A stretch of 64,000 nt of DNA from Clostridium isatidis (GCF_002285495.1 NZ_CP016786.1:2246001-2310000); one strand, 5' to 3'; shown: positions 54,900-64,000, counted from the stretch's first letter. Translations and numbers: made by a program. Notes: a model not told the origin generated them from the letters alone.

Positions 54900-55781
54900 T
54901 TACTTAAGCATTTCTTCCATTGTGTTATTCAAAACATGATATATAGCCTTAGCAACTCCTAATTTATCGTTAGCATCTGTAACATATTTTGCTATAGCTA
55001 TGACTTCTGGTATAGCATTTTTCATGGCAACAGTTTCTTCAAAAATTTCAAACATTGAATAATCATTAAAGCTGTCTCCTAGGATCATAACTTCTTCTCT
55101 CTTTAAGCCCATCTTAGTTGCAACTTTTTCTAAGATGATTCCCTTTTGGGCATTTTCATCAGTTATTTCTATATTATCTGCAAAGGAAGAAGTTATATTT
55201 AAGCCCTCAACTTCAGCTATTTTTTTCTTTACCTTATTTATAAAATCTATATCTTTATGGAAGGCAACAAACTTTCTTACTTCTATACCCGCTTCAAAGA
55301 ACTTATTAATATCATCTATGTACTTTAAGCATGTAAAGAAACCTAGTTTTTCAGATATTTTTCTTGCTTCCTCTTCTGTCATTCCCTTATTAAAGCTAAG
55401 AGTTCTAAAAATAACTTCCTGTAGAGCTTCTTCTCTTGTAGAAGTTGTAAAAACTCCCTTGTTTGTAAATATACGGGCTGATAATTTATATTCATTTAGT
55501 ATATCTATAATTTTTTTTGCTCTCTCATGATTTATATTAATAACATCAAGAATATTTCCATCTTCATCCCTATACTCTGCACCATTTGATAAGATACATT
55601 GAGCTTTTATATTATGCTTCTCTAATATATCTTTAACACTGTCATATTCTCTTCCTGTAGATATGGCAAAGGTTATTCCGGCTTCTTCTGCCTTTCTAAT
55701 TGCTTCGACTGTTTCTTTATCTATGTCATGGGCATTATTTAATAAAGTCCCATCCATATCTGATGCTATAAGTTTTATCAT
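54900..55781 (-). CDS. Cof-type HAD phosphatase
   Basis: This 293-residue protein has HAD motif I LIASDMDGTLLNNAHDID, motif II FAISTGREYDS and motif III/IV REEVMILGDSFNDYSMFEIF, with a C2-type cap domain between (about 85-200). It is a Cof/YwpJ-type phosphatase of the cytoplasm that removes phosphate from sugar phosphates or flavin precursors; the exact substrate cannot be read from sequence. GAGGGGG lies before the ATG. Confidence 0.92.
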   Translation of the reverse strand: MIKLIASDMDGTLLNNAHDIDKETVEAIRKAEEAGITFAISTGREYDSVKDILEKHNIKAQCILSNGAEYRDEDGNILDVININHERAKKIIDILNEYKLSARIFTNKGVFTTSTREEALQEVIFRTLSFNKGMTEEEARKISEKLGFFTCLKYIDDINKFFEAGIEVRKFVAFHKDIDFINKVKKKIAEVEGLNITSSFADNIEITDENAQKGIILEKVATKMGLKREEVMILGDSFNDYSMFEIFEETVAMKNAIPEVIAIAKYVTDANDKLGVAKAIYHVLNNTMEEMLK

Positions 55782-55841
55782 TTATTTTCCCCCTCTTGAC
55801 TGTATTTTTACACCTATATATATCTTACCACATTAGAGGAC

Positions 55842-56681
55842 TTAATGGTATAAATTAATTTCTCCTTTTAAAACTATAACACTATCACCACTTAATTTTA
55901 CTCTATCCTTTTCTAGCAGTTCTATTAAAATTTCTCCACCTCTATTAGATGCTTGATAGGCTATCATTTCCCTCTTATTTAAGATACTACTCCAGTAAGA
56001 TGCTAATAAGCTATGTAATGCCCCTGTTACAGGATCTTCATTTACTCCACCCCAAGGATTAAAATATCTTGAGATAAAATCATATTTCTCACCATCCCTG
56101 CAAGTTACTCCAATCCCCTTAATGCTATTATCTGAATTAAGGAGCTTTAATTTTTCAAAATCTGGCCTTAATTTAATTATTTTTTCCTTACTTTCTACTT
56201 CTATAACAGCTTTTTTGGTTTTTTCTCCTATTATAATTTTTTTAAATTCCTTAAGTCCCAATGCATATGGAAATTCCTTATCCAACTTATAATCCAAAGC
56301 CTTATCTATTGGAAAGTCTAAACTTATTTTGCTGCCTTCTTTTTTAGCTCTTAAAAAACCACTCTTAGTTTCATATTTTATTTCTTTAGCTTTAAAATTA
56401 TATTCCTCAAATAACACCTTTGAAGCTGCTATAGTACCATGACCGCATAAATCTACTTCCACTTCTGGAGTAAACCATCTTAATGAAAATAAACTGCAGC
56501 TGCCTATATCATCAGTATCTATAGGCCTGACAAAGGCTGTTTCTGATAAATTCATTTCCTGAGCAATATTTTTCATTAACTCCTCATTAAGCTCCTCTTC
56601 TAGAATACAAACTCCGGCTGGATTTCCTTTAAATACTTCATCAGTAAAAGCATCCACTTGATATATCTTAATTCTATTCAT
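55842..56681 (-). CDS. PhzF-family isomerase-like protein
   Basis: This 279-residue protein has the PhzF start KIYQVDAFTDEVFKGNPAGV, the catalytic Glu in MNLSETAFVRP, WFTPEVEVDLCGHGTIAAS and the C-terminal NPWGGVNEDPVTGALHSLLA. The fold is that of diaminopimelate epimerase; most members have no known substrate. I start at the ATG at 56681, because GGGGG lies 5 bases before it, rather than four codons upstream. It is 27 bp downstream of the hexosaminidase gene and may be cotranscribed. Confidence 0.92.
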   Translation of the reverse strand: MNRIKIYQVDAFTDEVFKGNPAGVCILEEELNEELMKNIAQEMNLSETAFVRPIDTDDIGSCSLFSLRWFTPEVEVDLCGHGTIAASKVLFEEYNFKAKEIKYETKSGFLRAKKEGSKISLDFPIDKALDYKLDKEFPYALGLKEFKKIIIGEKTKKAVIEVESKEKIIKLRPDFEKLKLLNSDNSIKGIGVTCRDGEKYDFISRYFNPWGGVNEDPVTGALHSLLASYWSSILNKREMIAYQASNRGGEILIELLEKDRVKLSGDSVIVLKGEINLYH

Positions 56682-56708
56682 AATATCCCCCATATAAAAA
56701 TTATAATA

Positions 56709-58298
56709 TTATTCATTATAATAATTTATTTGTTGATTTGCCAATCTTTCCTTTTGTTTTTCTAATCTTATTTTATACTCAGTCCAATTTCTAACTTCTT
56801 TAGGAGTCCAGCCTATTTCTGCATAGCTTAGCAATCTTGGATATATCATATAATCCATAGCTATTCCATCCTCAATTGTTTCTGTCCATAGGGGAGCCTC
56901 TATACCTAAAATTAATTCCTTAGGGGCATAATCAGTTAAATCCCAGCTGTAGGATGTTTCTATAGGAATAAGTCCAGCCCAATCTAAGCCGTAAGAAGAA
57001 TTTTCATCATACTTCATATCTAGATAGCTCTTTCCAGCAATTGAAATTATTATTTTCATTCTTTTTTCCCTAGCTGCAGCATTAGTATCTCTCCAATTTT
57101 GCAATATAACTGAGGAATCTATTTCAGGAGATGTATCTATTGGATCCCAGCCTATTGGAATTTTGCCATACTTTTGAACTATCTTTGCAACTCGTCCTAC
57201 AAAATAATCATACCCTTCCTTAGGCGTTGCTTCTGCTTCATCTCCACCTATATGAATATACTTAGAAGGTGATATTGCTGAAAGTTCTTTAATTATATCT
57301 TCAATAAATTCATAAGTCTTTTCATCATCAGTCCTAAAGGAACTAAAACCCACCTCTGTGCCTGTATATAAGTCTTTTCTTTGTCCATCAGGATTTAAAA
57401 ATCCATAGGAAGCTAAGGCTGCATTGCTGTGGCCTGGCATATCAAATTCTGGAATTATTTCTATGTATCTTTCCTTTGCAAAATTTACTATATCTATAAA
57501 GTCCTCTTGACTGTAAAATCCTCCAGGACCTCCGCCTACTTCTGTACTGGCTCCAATATTAGTTAAATCTGGCCACTTTTTTATTTCTAAGCGCCAGCCC
57601 TGATCATCACTTAAGTGTAAATGAAGCTTATTTATTTTATATTGGGCTGCATTTTCTATTTGGCGCTTGATTTCATCAACTGTAAAAAAGTGCCTTGCAA
57701 CATCAAGCATTAAGCCCCTATATTCATATTCAGGTTTATCTTCAATTCTTGAAGAGGCTATACTCCATTTAATATTGGAAACTAATGTATCTTTTTCTAT
57801 ATCTGGAGGCAGCATTTGCCTTAAAGTCTGAATAGCCCTAAACAAACCTTCTGGCTTATAGGCTGTAATTTTTATATTTTCCGGACTAATTATTATTTGA
57901 TAACCTTCATTTCCCATATCTTCAGTTCCGCCTATAGTTGTCAGATATATGCTTCCCTCTGGAGCCTCTTGTAATTTTATAATAGGAAGATCAAAGCCTG
58001 TGGCTGGCATTATTTTTCCTTTAAAATATTCAGCAATTTTTGAAATTTCCTCTGTTTCTTCCTCGCTATTTCCTGCAATATAAATTGAACTATCTTCCTT
58101 GATAATAAATTCTCCCTTTTCAGGTTTGTACAATAAAGGCTTGGGAACAATAATATAATCATTTTCTGCTGTAACAGTTAACTTATTTTCTTCTTTATTA
58201 TAGAAAAATATTACTAAAGAACTAATTAAACTAATTATAAATAGAAAAATTATAAATTTATATCTTTTGTCTATCTCCTTTATTTTCATTCTTTTCAC
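56709..58298 (-). CDS. GH20 beta-N-acetylhexosaminidase, membrane-anchored
   Basis: This 529-residue enzyme has an N-terminal membrane anchor (FIIFLFIISLISSLVIFF, about 15-32), a GH20b domain (about 45-190) and a GH20 barrel beginning YRGLMLDVARHFFTVDEIKR. The catalytic pair is in YIHIGGDEAEATPKEGY (Asp-Glu), with HLSDDQGWRLEIKKWP and IPEFDMPGHSNAA. It acts outside the cell, removing terminal GlcNAc or GalNAc from host glycans or chitin oligomers. Start may be GTG or the ATG three codons later. It is near, but not in, the chitobiose-like PTS region. Confidence 0.92.
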   Translation of the reverse strand: MKRMKIKEIDKRYKFIIFLFIISLISSLVIFFYNKEENKLTVTAENDYIIVPKPLLYKPEKGEFIIKEDSSIYIAGNSEEETEEISKIAEYFKGKIMPATGFDLPIIKLQEAPEGSIYLTTIGGTEDMGNEGYQIIISPENIKITAYKPEGLFRAIQTLRQMLPPDIEKDTLVSNIKWSIASSRIEDKPEYEYRGLMLDVARHFFTVDEIKRQIENAAQYKINKLHLHLSDDQGWRLEIKKWPDLTNIGASTEVGGGPGGFYSQEDFIDIVNFAKERYIEIIPEFDMPGHSNAALASYGFLNPDGQRKDLYTGTEVGFSSFRTDDEKTYEFIEDIIKELSAISPSKYIHIGGDEAEATPKEGYDYFVGRVAKIVQKYGKIPIGWDPIDTSPEIDSSVILQNWRDTNAAAREKRMKIIISIAGKSYLDMKYDENSSYGLDWAGLIPIETSYSWDLTDYAPKELILGIEAPLWTETIEDGIAMDYMIYPRLLSYAEIGWTPKEVRNWTEYKIRLEKQKERLANQQINYYNE

Positions 58299-58419
58299 AT
58301 CCTTAGATTTTTATATTTTTCTTATTATTAGTATTAGATAGAGCAGCCTTTATCATTCATTTTGTTATTAAAAATAAAAACTTTGCATCTTTATGTTTAA
58401 ATTTCCATTACAAAATCCC

Positions 58420-58448
58420 TTGCAATTTATTTTTAGTGATGTTATTAT
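58420..58448 (+). promoter_or_regulatory. Promoter of the 6S-like RNA
   Basis: TTGCAA (58420-58425) and TATTAT (58443-58448) are 17 bp apart. A perfect palindrome GAAACAAG-AA-CTTGTTTC (58462-58479) lies just downstream, either a 5' hairpin of a longer precursor or an operator. Confidence 0.5.
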
Positions 58449-58489
58449 ATTCTCACAACAAGAAACAAGAACTTGTTTCAAAAAAATTA

Positions 58490-58690
58490 ATTTAAAGTCT
58501 GGAATACTCGTTAAGCTCTTATTTTGAACCTACACATGTGCTACGGGAGTTCAATATTTAGGTGTGGAAATGTAATTTCATGTGAGTCCCCTTTGCGGCA
58601 TTGAAACTGATTGAAGCATCTGTGAGAACACCCACCTATCGAGAGATAGGGATCAAAATCAGAGTACCGGTATTTTGGATATTAATTTAG
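58490..58690 (+). ncRNA. ssrS: 6S RNA candidate
   Basis: This gene-free stretch is richer in GC than its surroundings and is followed by a strong terminator. CTGGAATAC (58499-58507) can pair with GTATTTTGG (58670-58678) as a closing stem with wobbles. The 5' side of a central bubble reads GAGTCCCCTTTGCGGC; the 3' side has CACCCACCTATC paired to GATAGGG and then ATCAAAATC, similar in plan to the CACCTTGAACC hairpin of E. coli 6S RNA. About 190 nt is normal for 6S RNA, which binds sigma-A RNA polymerase. I judged this by eye; a covariance search is needed. Another structured RNA is possible. Confidence 0.6.
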
Positions 58691-58701
58691 AAATCAAAGA
58701 T

Positions 58702-58731
58702 GGCCAATGCTTTAAGCATTGGCCTTTTAGC
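58702..58731. terminator. Terminator after the 6S-like RNA
   Basis: GGCCAATGCTT and AAGCATTGGCC form an 11-bp perfect stem followed by TTTT, ending the plus-strand RNA and possibly also the convergent PHP gene. Confidence 0.85.
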
Positions 58732-58742
58732 TTTTCTTAATT

Positions 58743-59423
58743 TTAGATTAATATCTTTAAAAAATCTTCTATTTCCTCATCTTCTAAATATATTTGTCCT
58801 AAGGTTCCATGTTTTAAATCTTCCTTTGAAAGTCTATGAAAATCAGAACCTGCTGTATATACTATATTTTTTTCCTTTGCTATATTTATAAAGTACTCTT
58901 CCTCCCCAGGCTTATTTCTATAATATCTTGCTTCTATCCCATCAAAATTTAAATTTATTACATTTTCAAAAACTTCCCTTTTAAGACGGGTTGGATGAGC
59001 TAAAACAACCTTAGCATTAAAATAATGAAGCAGTTCTATTCCTGCTGCTGTGCTTATTTTACCCCCTTCTGACTTAAAACTTAATTGCCCCTTAAAATGC
59101 TGCTGGCAAGCCTTAAACTTCTTTTTTCGCAAATTTGATAAAATCATTTTTAATTCATCATTTGTATAGTTATCATCAGTAAAATAACCTAGAATGTGAA
59201 CCTTATTTCCCTTATATCTTGTAGATAACTCTATCCCAGGTATTACTTTAACTCCAAAGATTTCTCCAACTTTAACCGCCTGTTTATTCCCATTTATAGT
59301 ATCATGGTCAGTTAAAGCAATTATGTCTACCCTTCTTTCCTTTGCTAATAAAACTAATTCTCCCGGCTTTAGTTCCCCATCTGACTCTGTAGAATGAATA
59401 TGAAAGTCTCCCTTAGTGTACAT
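58743..59423 (-). CDS. PHP-domain metal-dependent phosphoesterase
   Basis: This 226-residue protein has the PHP metal-binding motifs GDFHIHSTESDGELKPGEL, ITALTDHDTINGNKQAVKV-type (ALTDHDTINGNKQ), VLAHPTRLKREVFE and TAGSDFHRLSKED. It resembles the YciV/TrpH group, which hydrolyses nucleotide or oligonucleotide 3' phosphates. The start ATG is followed directly by YTKGDFHIHS, so the N-terminus is complete. It is monocistronic, convergent with the 6S-like RNA. Confidence 0.9.
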   Translation of the reverse strand: MYTKGDFHIHSTESDGELKPGELVLLAKERRVDIIALTDHDTINGNKQAVKVGEIFGVKVIPGIELSTRYKGNKVHILGYFTDDNYTNDELKMILSNLRKKKFKACQQHFKGQLSFKSEGGKISTAAGIELLHYFNAKVVLAHPTRLKREVFENVINLNFDGIEARYYRNKPGEEEYFINIAKEKNIVYTAGSDFHRLSKEDLKHGTLGQIYLEDEEIEDFLKILI

Positions 59424-59544
59424 CTTTTTTACCCTTAATAATTACTTACTAATTCATAATATTTCTATTAAGCAATTTTTGATATGTTTTTTTAATACAA
59501 ATATAAAAGCTAGATAAAATAAAATTTTTATACGAAAAATTTCA

Positions 59545-60942
59545 CTACTCTTCTTCATAGCAAATAACAGGAGTACCTTCTTCTATGTTTTCATATATTT
59601 TTTTTGCTAAATATTTAGGAGAATTAACACATCCATGACTGCCATTTCTTTTATATATCTCTCCCCCAAAGGAATATCTCCAGCTTGCATCATGTATTCC
59701 TATATTCCCATTAAAAGGCATCCAATAGCTTACATTAGCTTCATAGCCTGGTCCTCTTAAAGTTGAGCCCATTTCCTTATAATTAATCATGTAAATTCCA
59801 ACAGGTGTTCCAAAACCTCTAGTTGGATTACCTGTTACTACAGAGCCATGAGCTATTAATTTTCCCTCCTTATAAAACCATAAATGCTGCTTTGTTATAT
59901 TTATTTCTACATAGCTATCACCTATATCGTCCTCTTCCCTAGATATTGCTGTTTGAGCATATATAGGCTCTTTCTCAAGAATATCTCCATTTTTTATGTT
60001 TTCTATTAGAGCTTCAATTTCTTTTTCTAAATCAATTCTCCAGCCATAAAATCCACCCTTAACTTCAATTGTTTTACCTGTAGATGTTTTTATCTTTCTT
60101 GCCTTTCCAACGGTATTATATTTTTGAGCTAAAGCTCTTACATATCCATTTACAGCTTTCTCATCTATTATTACATTTAAATCTTCATCTACTATAAGCC
60201 ATTTGTTTATTGTATTTCCATCTAAAACTTCACTTTTACTTCCAAATAAATATTTAATATTTGTTGAAACATACTTATTTAATATGTCCTTGGTTTCAGT
60301 AGTTTTCTCTGAGGATAAAGTATATTTAGGATTTTCATAGCAAAACTTTTCTTCTAAATCTAATTCCCTTTCTCCCTTTAAAAGGCTCTCCCTTATAAGC
60401 TTTTCTAGCTTTTCCTTATTTATCTTATTTCCATAAACCTCCTCAACTGTTTCATAAAGTCCATTTGAATATTTAAAACTTACATTTTGAGGCTCAATAA
60501 TCTCCTTATTTAAGCAGTTTAGAACATTTATCTTATTCTCCAAGCTCTCTTCATTGTAAAAGAATAAGTCCTCTAAATAATATTCTTCCTTAGTTATTAA
60601 GGAGCTGATCCATTTAAAGGCATTTTGCTTATTATAAATCTCTGGAATGCTATTATTTTTCTTATAGTTCATTTCTATATCTTGCCCTCTTATTTCCTCT
60701 ATTTCTTTATTTCTTTCTATAAGGGTGAGCTTATAATCTTTAATATAATTATTTATTATTTTGTCTGTCTCCTTATAGGATTTTAAAGATAAATCTACTC
60801 CATTTACTACAGTATTAAAAAAGAAATGACTAGTAAAATATATTGAAATAAGTAAGTATAGTAAGAAAATAATTCCTATTATAATTAATATATTTCCTGC
60901 CTTCTTACTCTTAAAAATATTTCTTATATTAATATTCTTCAT
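59545..60942 (-). CDS. Membrane-anchored L,D-transpeptidase (YkuD) with PG-binding domain
   Basis: This 465-residue protein has a single N-terminal membrane helix (NILIIIGIIFLLYLLISIYF, 17-36), an extracellular PG_binding_4-type region (about 45-330) and a C-terminal YkuD catalytic domain. That domain has YVEINITKQHLWFYKEGKLI, GSVVTGNPTRGFGTPVGIY and the active-site KRNGSHGCVNSPKY with the catalytic cysteine. It would form 3-3 crosslinks in cell-wall peptidoglycan outside the membrane. No operon partner is evident. Confidence 0.93.
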   Translation of the reverse strand: MKNINIRNIFKSKKAGNILIIIGIIFLLYLLISIYFTSHFFFNTVVNGVDLSLKSYKETDKIINNYIKDYKLTLIERNKEIEEIRGQDIEMNYKKNNSIPEIYNKQNAFKWISSLITKEEYYLEDLFFYNEESLENKINVLNCLNKEIIEPQNVSFKYSNGLYETVEEVYGNKINKEKLEKLIRESLLKGERELDLEEKFCYENPKYTLSSEKTTETKDILNKYVSTNIKYLFGSKSEVLDGNTINKWLIVDEDLNVIIDEKAVNGYVRALAQKYNTVGKARKIKTSTGKTIEVKGGFYGWRIDLEKEIEALIENIKNGDILEKEPIYAQTAISREEDDIGDSYVEINITKQHLWFYKEGKLIAHGSVVTGNPTRGFGTPVGIYMINYKEMGSTLRGPGYEANVSYWMPFNGNIGIHDASWRYSFGGEIYKRNGSHGCVNSPKYLAKKIYENIEEGTPVICYEEE

Positions 60943-61060
60943 TCTACTGCGCCTTTCACTAAAATATTTTTAAATGATAACTAATTAATAATATGTTTAT
61001 AATTTTCATTTTAAAACTAATTTTACTGCTTATAGATTTAGCTTATAAAATACTTAATAA

Positions 61061-61110
61061 AAAACTACTAAGCCTTAGAGTTATAAATAAACTCTTAGCC
61101 TAGTAGTTTT
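61061..61110 (-). terminator. Terminator of the MacB-type export operon
   Basis: AAAACTACTA and TAGTAGTTTT form the outer stem; AGCC-TTAGAGT and ACTCTTAG extend it. The minus strand continues TTTTTTATTAAG, 39 bp past the permease stop. Confidence 0.8.
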
Positions 61111-61148
61111 CAATGGACAATTATAAATTATAAGATTTCGCTGCAATC

Positions 61149-62333
61149 TTATAAGTATATTGCCTTTATTGGATCCATCTTAGAGGCCTTTGATGCAGGT
61201 ATTATACCAAATACTATTCCAACAATTACAGAAGTAAAAGTAGAGCCTAAGAAGCTTCCAAGGGTTAATACAGGCTCAAAAGGAATAAATATTCCTACTA
61301 CTTTTGAGAATAAATAACCAGATAATATTCCCAATAGTCCCCCTATTCCTGTAATAATAATTGCTTCAAATAGAAATTGTAACAATATGCTCTTTGGTTT
61401 TGCCCCTATAGCCCTTCTTATTCCAATTTCTCTTTTTCTTTCAGAAACTGAAACATACATAATATTCATTACTCCAATACCGCCAACAAATAGTGAAATA
61501 CCTGTAATAAGGGCTATAAAAGCTGTAAGGCCTCCTATTATTTTTTCAAAAACCTTAGTAATTGCCTGTGGATCTTGAAGCGCATATTCACCTTGTATAT
61601 TTGGGTGATTTTTTTCTAATTCAGTCTTTACTTCTTCAAAAACGGCTTCTTTATCCATGTCTGGATTAATATAAACATCTATTGCTGAAATAACTTCTTC
61701 TGTCCCCATGTCTTCTTTAGATGCTTCTGATACATAAGAATAAGAGCCTGTTAATGAAAACATTCCTGCTTCAGCTAAAACTCCAACTACTTCATAATAA
61801 GTTCCTTTTAAATTAACACCTTTACCAAGGGCTTCCTCTGGATTTTCGAACATAGTCTTAGCTGTATTATAGTCGAGTACTATAAGCCTTCTATTATCTT
61901 CCGCTTCAGTCATTACTCTTCCATGAAGAATATTTAGGCTTTTACCTTCATAAGTATCTAAAATTACCATAGTCTGCTTATCAAAGTAGGAAATATCACT
62001 CATAACAATACTCATTCCTGCAATACTTCCTTGTGCCGCTTCCACCTTCTGCACTCCTTCAATTCTTGTAATTGAATTTAAGTCTGACTTAGTGAAGGGC
62101 TCTATTAAACTATAATCTGCTCCTAGATTATCTGGTTGAAAATAAACATTTATTTTATTTGCGCTTGTATCTTCTGAAGACTGAACCACTTCTCTCTTTA
62201 ATCCATTTCCAATAGATAATATTGTAACGACAGAACTTATTCCTATAATTATTCCAATCATAGTTAAAAAGGTTCTCAGCTTATGAGATTTTAAACTAGA
62301 AATTGCTGTTTTTATTAAATTAGCTACTGACAT
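61149..62333 (-). CDS. MacB/FtsX-type ABC transporter permease
   Basis: This 394-residue permease has an N-terminal helix (SHKLRTFLTMIGIIIGISSV), a large extracellular MacB_PCD domain (about 45-255) and three C-terminal helices, including FIALITGISLFVGGIGVMNI and VSERKREIGIRRAIGAKPKS, the family signature. I start at the ATG at 62333, one base after the ATPase stop and with AGGAGAT upstream, rather than nine codons earlier. Such systems move antimicrobial peptides or sense envelope stress; here the substrate is unknown. Confidence 0.93.
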   Translation of the reverse strand: MSVANLIKTAISSLKSHKLRTFLTMIGIIIGISSVVTILSIGNGLKREVVQSSEDTSANKINVYFQPDNLGADYSLIEPFTKSDLNSITRIEGVQKVEAAQGSIAGMSIVMSDISYFDKQTMVILDTYEGKSLNILHGRVMTEAEDNRRLIVLDYNTAKTMFENPEEALGKGVNLKGTYYEVVGVLAEAGMFSLTGSYSYVSEASKEDMGTEEVISAIDVYINPDMDKEAVFEEVKTELEKNHPNIQGEYALQDPQAITKVFEKIIGGLTAFIALITGISLFVGGIGVMNIMYVSVSERKREIGIRRAIGAKPKSILLQFLFEAIIITGIGGLLGILSGYLFSKVVGIFIPFEPVLTLGSFLGSTFTSVIVGIVFGIIPASKASKMDPIKAIYL

Positions 62334-62334
62334 A

Positions 62335-63015
62335 CTACATCTCCTTTGTGGCAACCCCATCTTTAATTTGGATTACCTTATTAGCATAACTTACTAAATC
62401 TTTATCATGAGTTACCATAATTATAGTTTTATTATCCTTATTTAAATTTTTAAGTATTTCCATAATTTCTGCACTTGTATTACTATCCAATGCACCTGTT
62501 GGCTCATCTGCAAATATTACATAAGGATTATTTATTAAAGCTCTGGCAATAGCAATACGCTGCTGCTGCCCCCCGGATAATTCTGTTGGAAATTGATTTT
62601 TCTTTTCTAATAATCCAACTAAATCTAAATATTTTTCTACAGCCTCTTTTCTTTCCTTAACAGCTACTTTACCCTTATATAACAATGGAAGTTCTACATT
62701 TTGTGCAATCGTTAAAGATTCAATTAAGTGAAATTGTTGAAATATAAAGCCCATATAATTATTTCTAAGCTCTGATCTTTCATTTTCATTAAAATTAGTT
62801 ACGTCCTTACCATTAAATATATATTGTCCACTATCAAAACTATCAAGTAATCCAAGAAGATTTAATAAGGTTGTTTTCCCGCTTCCTGACTTACCCATTA
62901 TTACTAAAAAATCTCCCTGTTCTATTTCTAAATTTATAGATTTTAAGGCATGAAGTTTATCATTTTTTAATTTATAGTACTTATTAATATCTTTTAACTC
63001 TATAACATTACTCAA
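62335..63015 (-). CDS. MacB/LolD-type ABC transporter ATPase
   Basis: This 226-residue ATPase has Walker A VIMGKSGSGKTTLLNLLG, the signature ELSGGQQQRIAIARALI and Walker B YVIFADEPTGALDSNTS, followed by the H-loop IIMVTHDKDL. It energises the FtsX-type permease encoded directly after it. The start is a TTG that overlaps the stop of the membrane fusion protein gene (63008-63015), so translation of the three genes is coupled. Confidence 0.94.
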   Translation of the reverse strand: MSNVIELKDINKYYKLKNDKLHALKSINLEIEQGDFLVIMGKSGSGKTTLLNLLGLLDSFDSGQYIFNGKDVTNFNENERSELRNNYMGFIFQQFHLIESLTIAQNVELPLLYKGKVAVKERKEAVEKYLDLVGLLEKKNQFPTELSGGQQQRIAIARALINNPYVIFADEPTGALDSNTSAEIMEILKNLNKDNKTIIMVTHDKDLVSYANKVIQIKDGVATKEM

Positions 63016-64000
63016 CAGGCATACCTTCTTTCATTTCTTCAGTAGGAAGTTCTACTATTTGATCTTCTTCCACTAACCCGCTATTAACAATAACTTTATC
63101 CCCCTCAGCTTCTGTATAGTTAATTTCTTGTTTAACTAGCAGGTTGTCCTCTACTTTATAGACATAAGTTTTACCTTCTTCATTAATAAGGGAACTTTTA
63201 GGTATTTCTATAGGACTGTCTGTTAACTCCACAACTGCTTGAACATGAAATCCATTAATTAATTTTTCTTGAGAATCTAAATTAATTTTCACTTCATAAT
63301 AAGATAAATCAGATGCTGCTGTTGAATTTAATTGGGATGCAGCTGGAATAGCATTACTTATTGGTCTATCTCCTAAAGAAGCAATTTTACCTTTAACAAT
63401 ATCTCCACTTGATAATATTGTTGCTTCTACTGCTTGTTCTGCTTTAATCTTCAAATAATCTTTCTCACTTACGCTGCCTTTTATATATAGTGTATCTGAT
63501 TCTATGATTATATAAGGCTGGGTAGCGTCCTTCTCATTATCACTTAATATTATTCTTCCATCTATAGGGGAAGTTACAGTATAATATTCCTTTTCACTTA
63601 AGGAAGCTATCTGCTTTTCATAAAGGCTAATTTGATTATCTACAGCAGTTGTTGATATTTGAGTTGAAGCTAAATTTTCAGTTTGAAATTTAGTATCTGA
63701 TTGCTGTACTAAAAGGTTAAGTTCTTCCTGTGAAGCTTTTTTTTCTTGTTCTTGAGCCTGTTTCTTTAATAATTCTTCTTGTTTTTTTAATTCTTCCTTT
63801 TGAGCTAATAATTCTTGCCTCTCCTTTTTGGCAGCTTCAAGCTGAAGATTTAGTTGAGCAATTTGATCAGTTATTTGTTCATTTTTATATGTAAATAAGG
63901 TATCCCCCTTCTTTACTGTTTGTCCATTTTCTACTGATAAGATCTCAACTGCTCCTTTTGTAGGATCTAGATATATTTCTTCCTTTTCCATTGGTACAAT
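63008..64000 (-). CDS. Membrane fusion protein of the export system, 5' end outside the window
   Basis: The frame is open to the last base of the window (residues IVP precede the internal Met at 63991), so the N-terminal anchor is missing. What remains has one half of a barrel-sandwich domain (GAVEILSVENGQTVKKGDTL), a long coiled coil rich in Q, E and K (about 38-115), the second half (TVTSPIDGRIILSDNEK) and beta-barrel domains to the C-terminus. It is a HlyD/MacA-type adaptor (efflux RND periplasmic adaptor class) joining permease and cell surface. It is the upstream partner of the ATPase and permease genes. Confidence 0.88.
   Translation of the reverse strand: MVPMEKEEIYLDPTKGAVEILSVENGQTVKKGDTLFTYKNEQITDQIAQLNLQLEAAKKERQELLAQKEELKKQEELLKKQAQEQEKKASQEELNLLVQQSDTKFQTENLASTQISTTAVDNQISLYEKQIASLSEKEYYTVTSPIDGRIILSDNEKDATQPYIIIESDTLYIKGSVSEKDYLKIKAEQAVEATILSSGDIVKGKIASLGDRPISNAIPAASQLNSTAASDLSYYEVKINLDSQEKLINGFHVQAVVELTDSPIEIPKSSLINEEGKTYVYKVEDNLLVKQEINYTEAEGDKVIVNSGLVEEDQIVELPTEEMKEGMPVE

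Overview
The window looks like chromosomal DNA of a low-GC Firmicute, most likely a Clostridium sensu stricto. The evidence is the very AT-rich sequence, strong AGGAGG-type ribosome binding sites, GTG and TTG starts, many PTS operons, and a long prokaryotic Argonaute whose catalytic residues have the same spacing as in the Clostridium butyricum enzyme. The species cannot be fixed from the sequence alone. Almost everything reads on the minus strand.

Layout. 0.1-7 kb is a defense island. It holds a catalytically intact pAgo, a complete DpnII-like GATC restriction-modification set (DpnA-like and DpnM-like methylases plus nuclease), and a second methylase divergent from a small PD-(D/E)XK-like nuclease. 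Two decayed genes lie in it or beside it. 7.7-10.8 kb is a prophage or integrative-element remnant: Xre repressor, internally deleted YqaJ nuclease, DnaD-like and DnaC-like replication proteins, and a 25-codon amidase stub. Next come sodA with a PerR-like box, a GIY-YIG-like protein and a chemotaxis receptor. 14.8-21.3 kb is a maltodextrin operon (MalF, MalG, binding protein, GH13 enzyme) with its LacI-type regulator; both promoters share an operator-like sequence.

21.6-30 kb is an alpha-mannoside-type locus (ROK kinase, GH38 mannosidase, fructose-family PTS, RpiR regulator) that is broken in at least two, probably three, places and split by an IS1182-like element. 30-37 kb carries a membrane protein and an operon with a lactose/cellobiose-family PTS, GH4 phospho-glucosidase, NagB-like deaminase and PRD activator, suited to an amino-sugar disaccharide such as chitobiose. 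A second, inverted IS copy follows at 37.2-39.0 kb.

39-47.5 kb holds a secreted ComEC-like metallo-hydrolase, a DUF3427 helicase with a PLD domain, a MutT hydrolase, and an Old-Yellow-Enzyme-type reductase with a divergent TetR regulator and a palindromic candidate operator. 47.6-54.6 kb is a second beta-glucoside PTS operon with GH1 and a large LevR-like regulator that has lost its sigma-54 motifs; GTGTATA repeats sit at both promoters. 54.7-64 kb contains a heptamer repeat tract, a HAD phosphatase, PhzF, GH20 hexosaminidase, a 6S-like RNA, a PHP phosphoesterase, an L,D-transpeptidase and a MacB-type export system cut by the window end.

Taken together, the window serves capture and breakdown of host or plant glycans (maltodextrins, beta-glucosides, chitobiose-like sugars, hexosaminides, formerly mannosides) beside a foreign-DNA defense cluster. 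Several breaks fall on A7 or A9 runs, so genuine decay must be separated from homopolymer errors.
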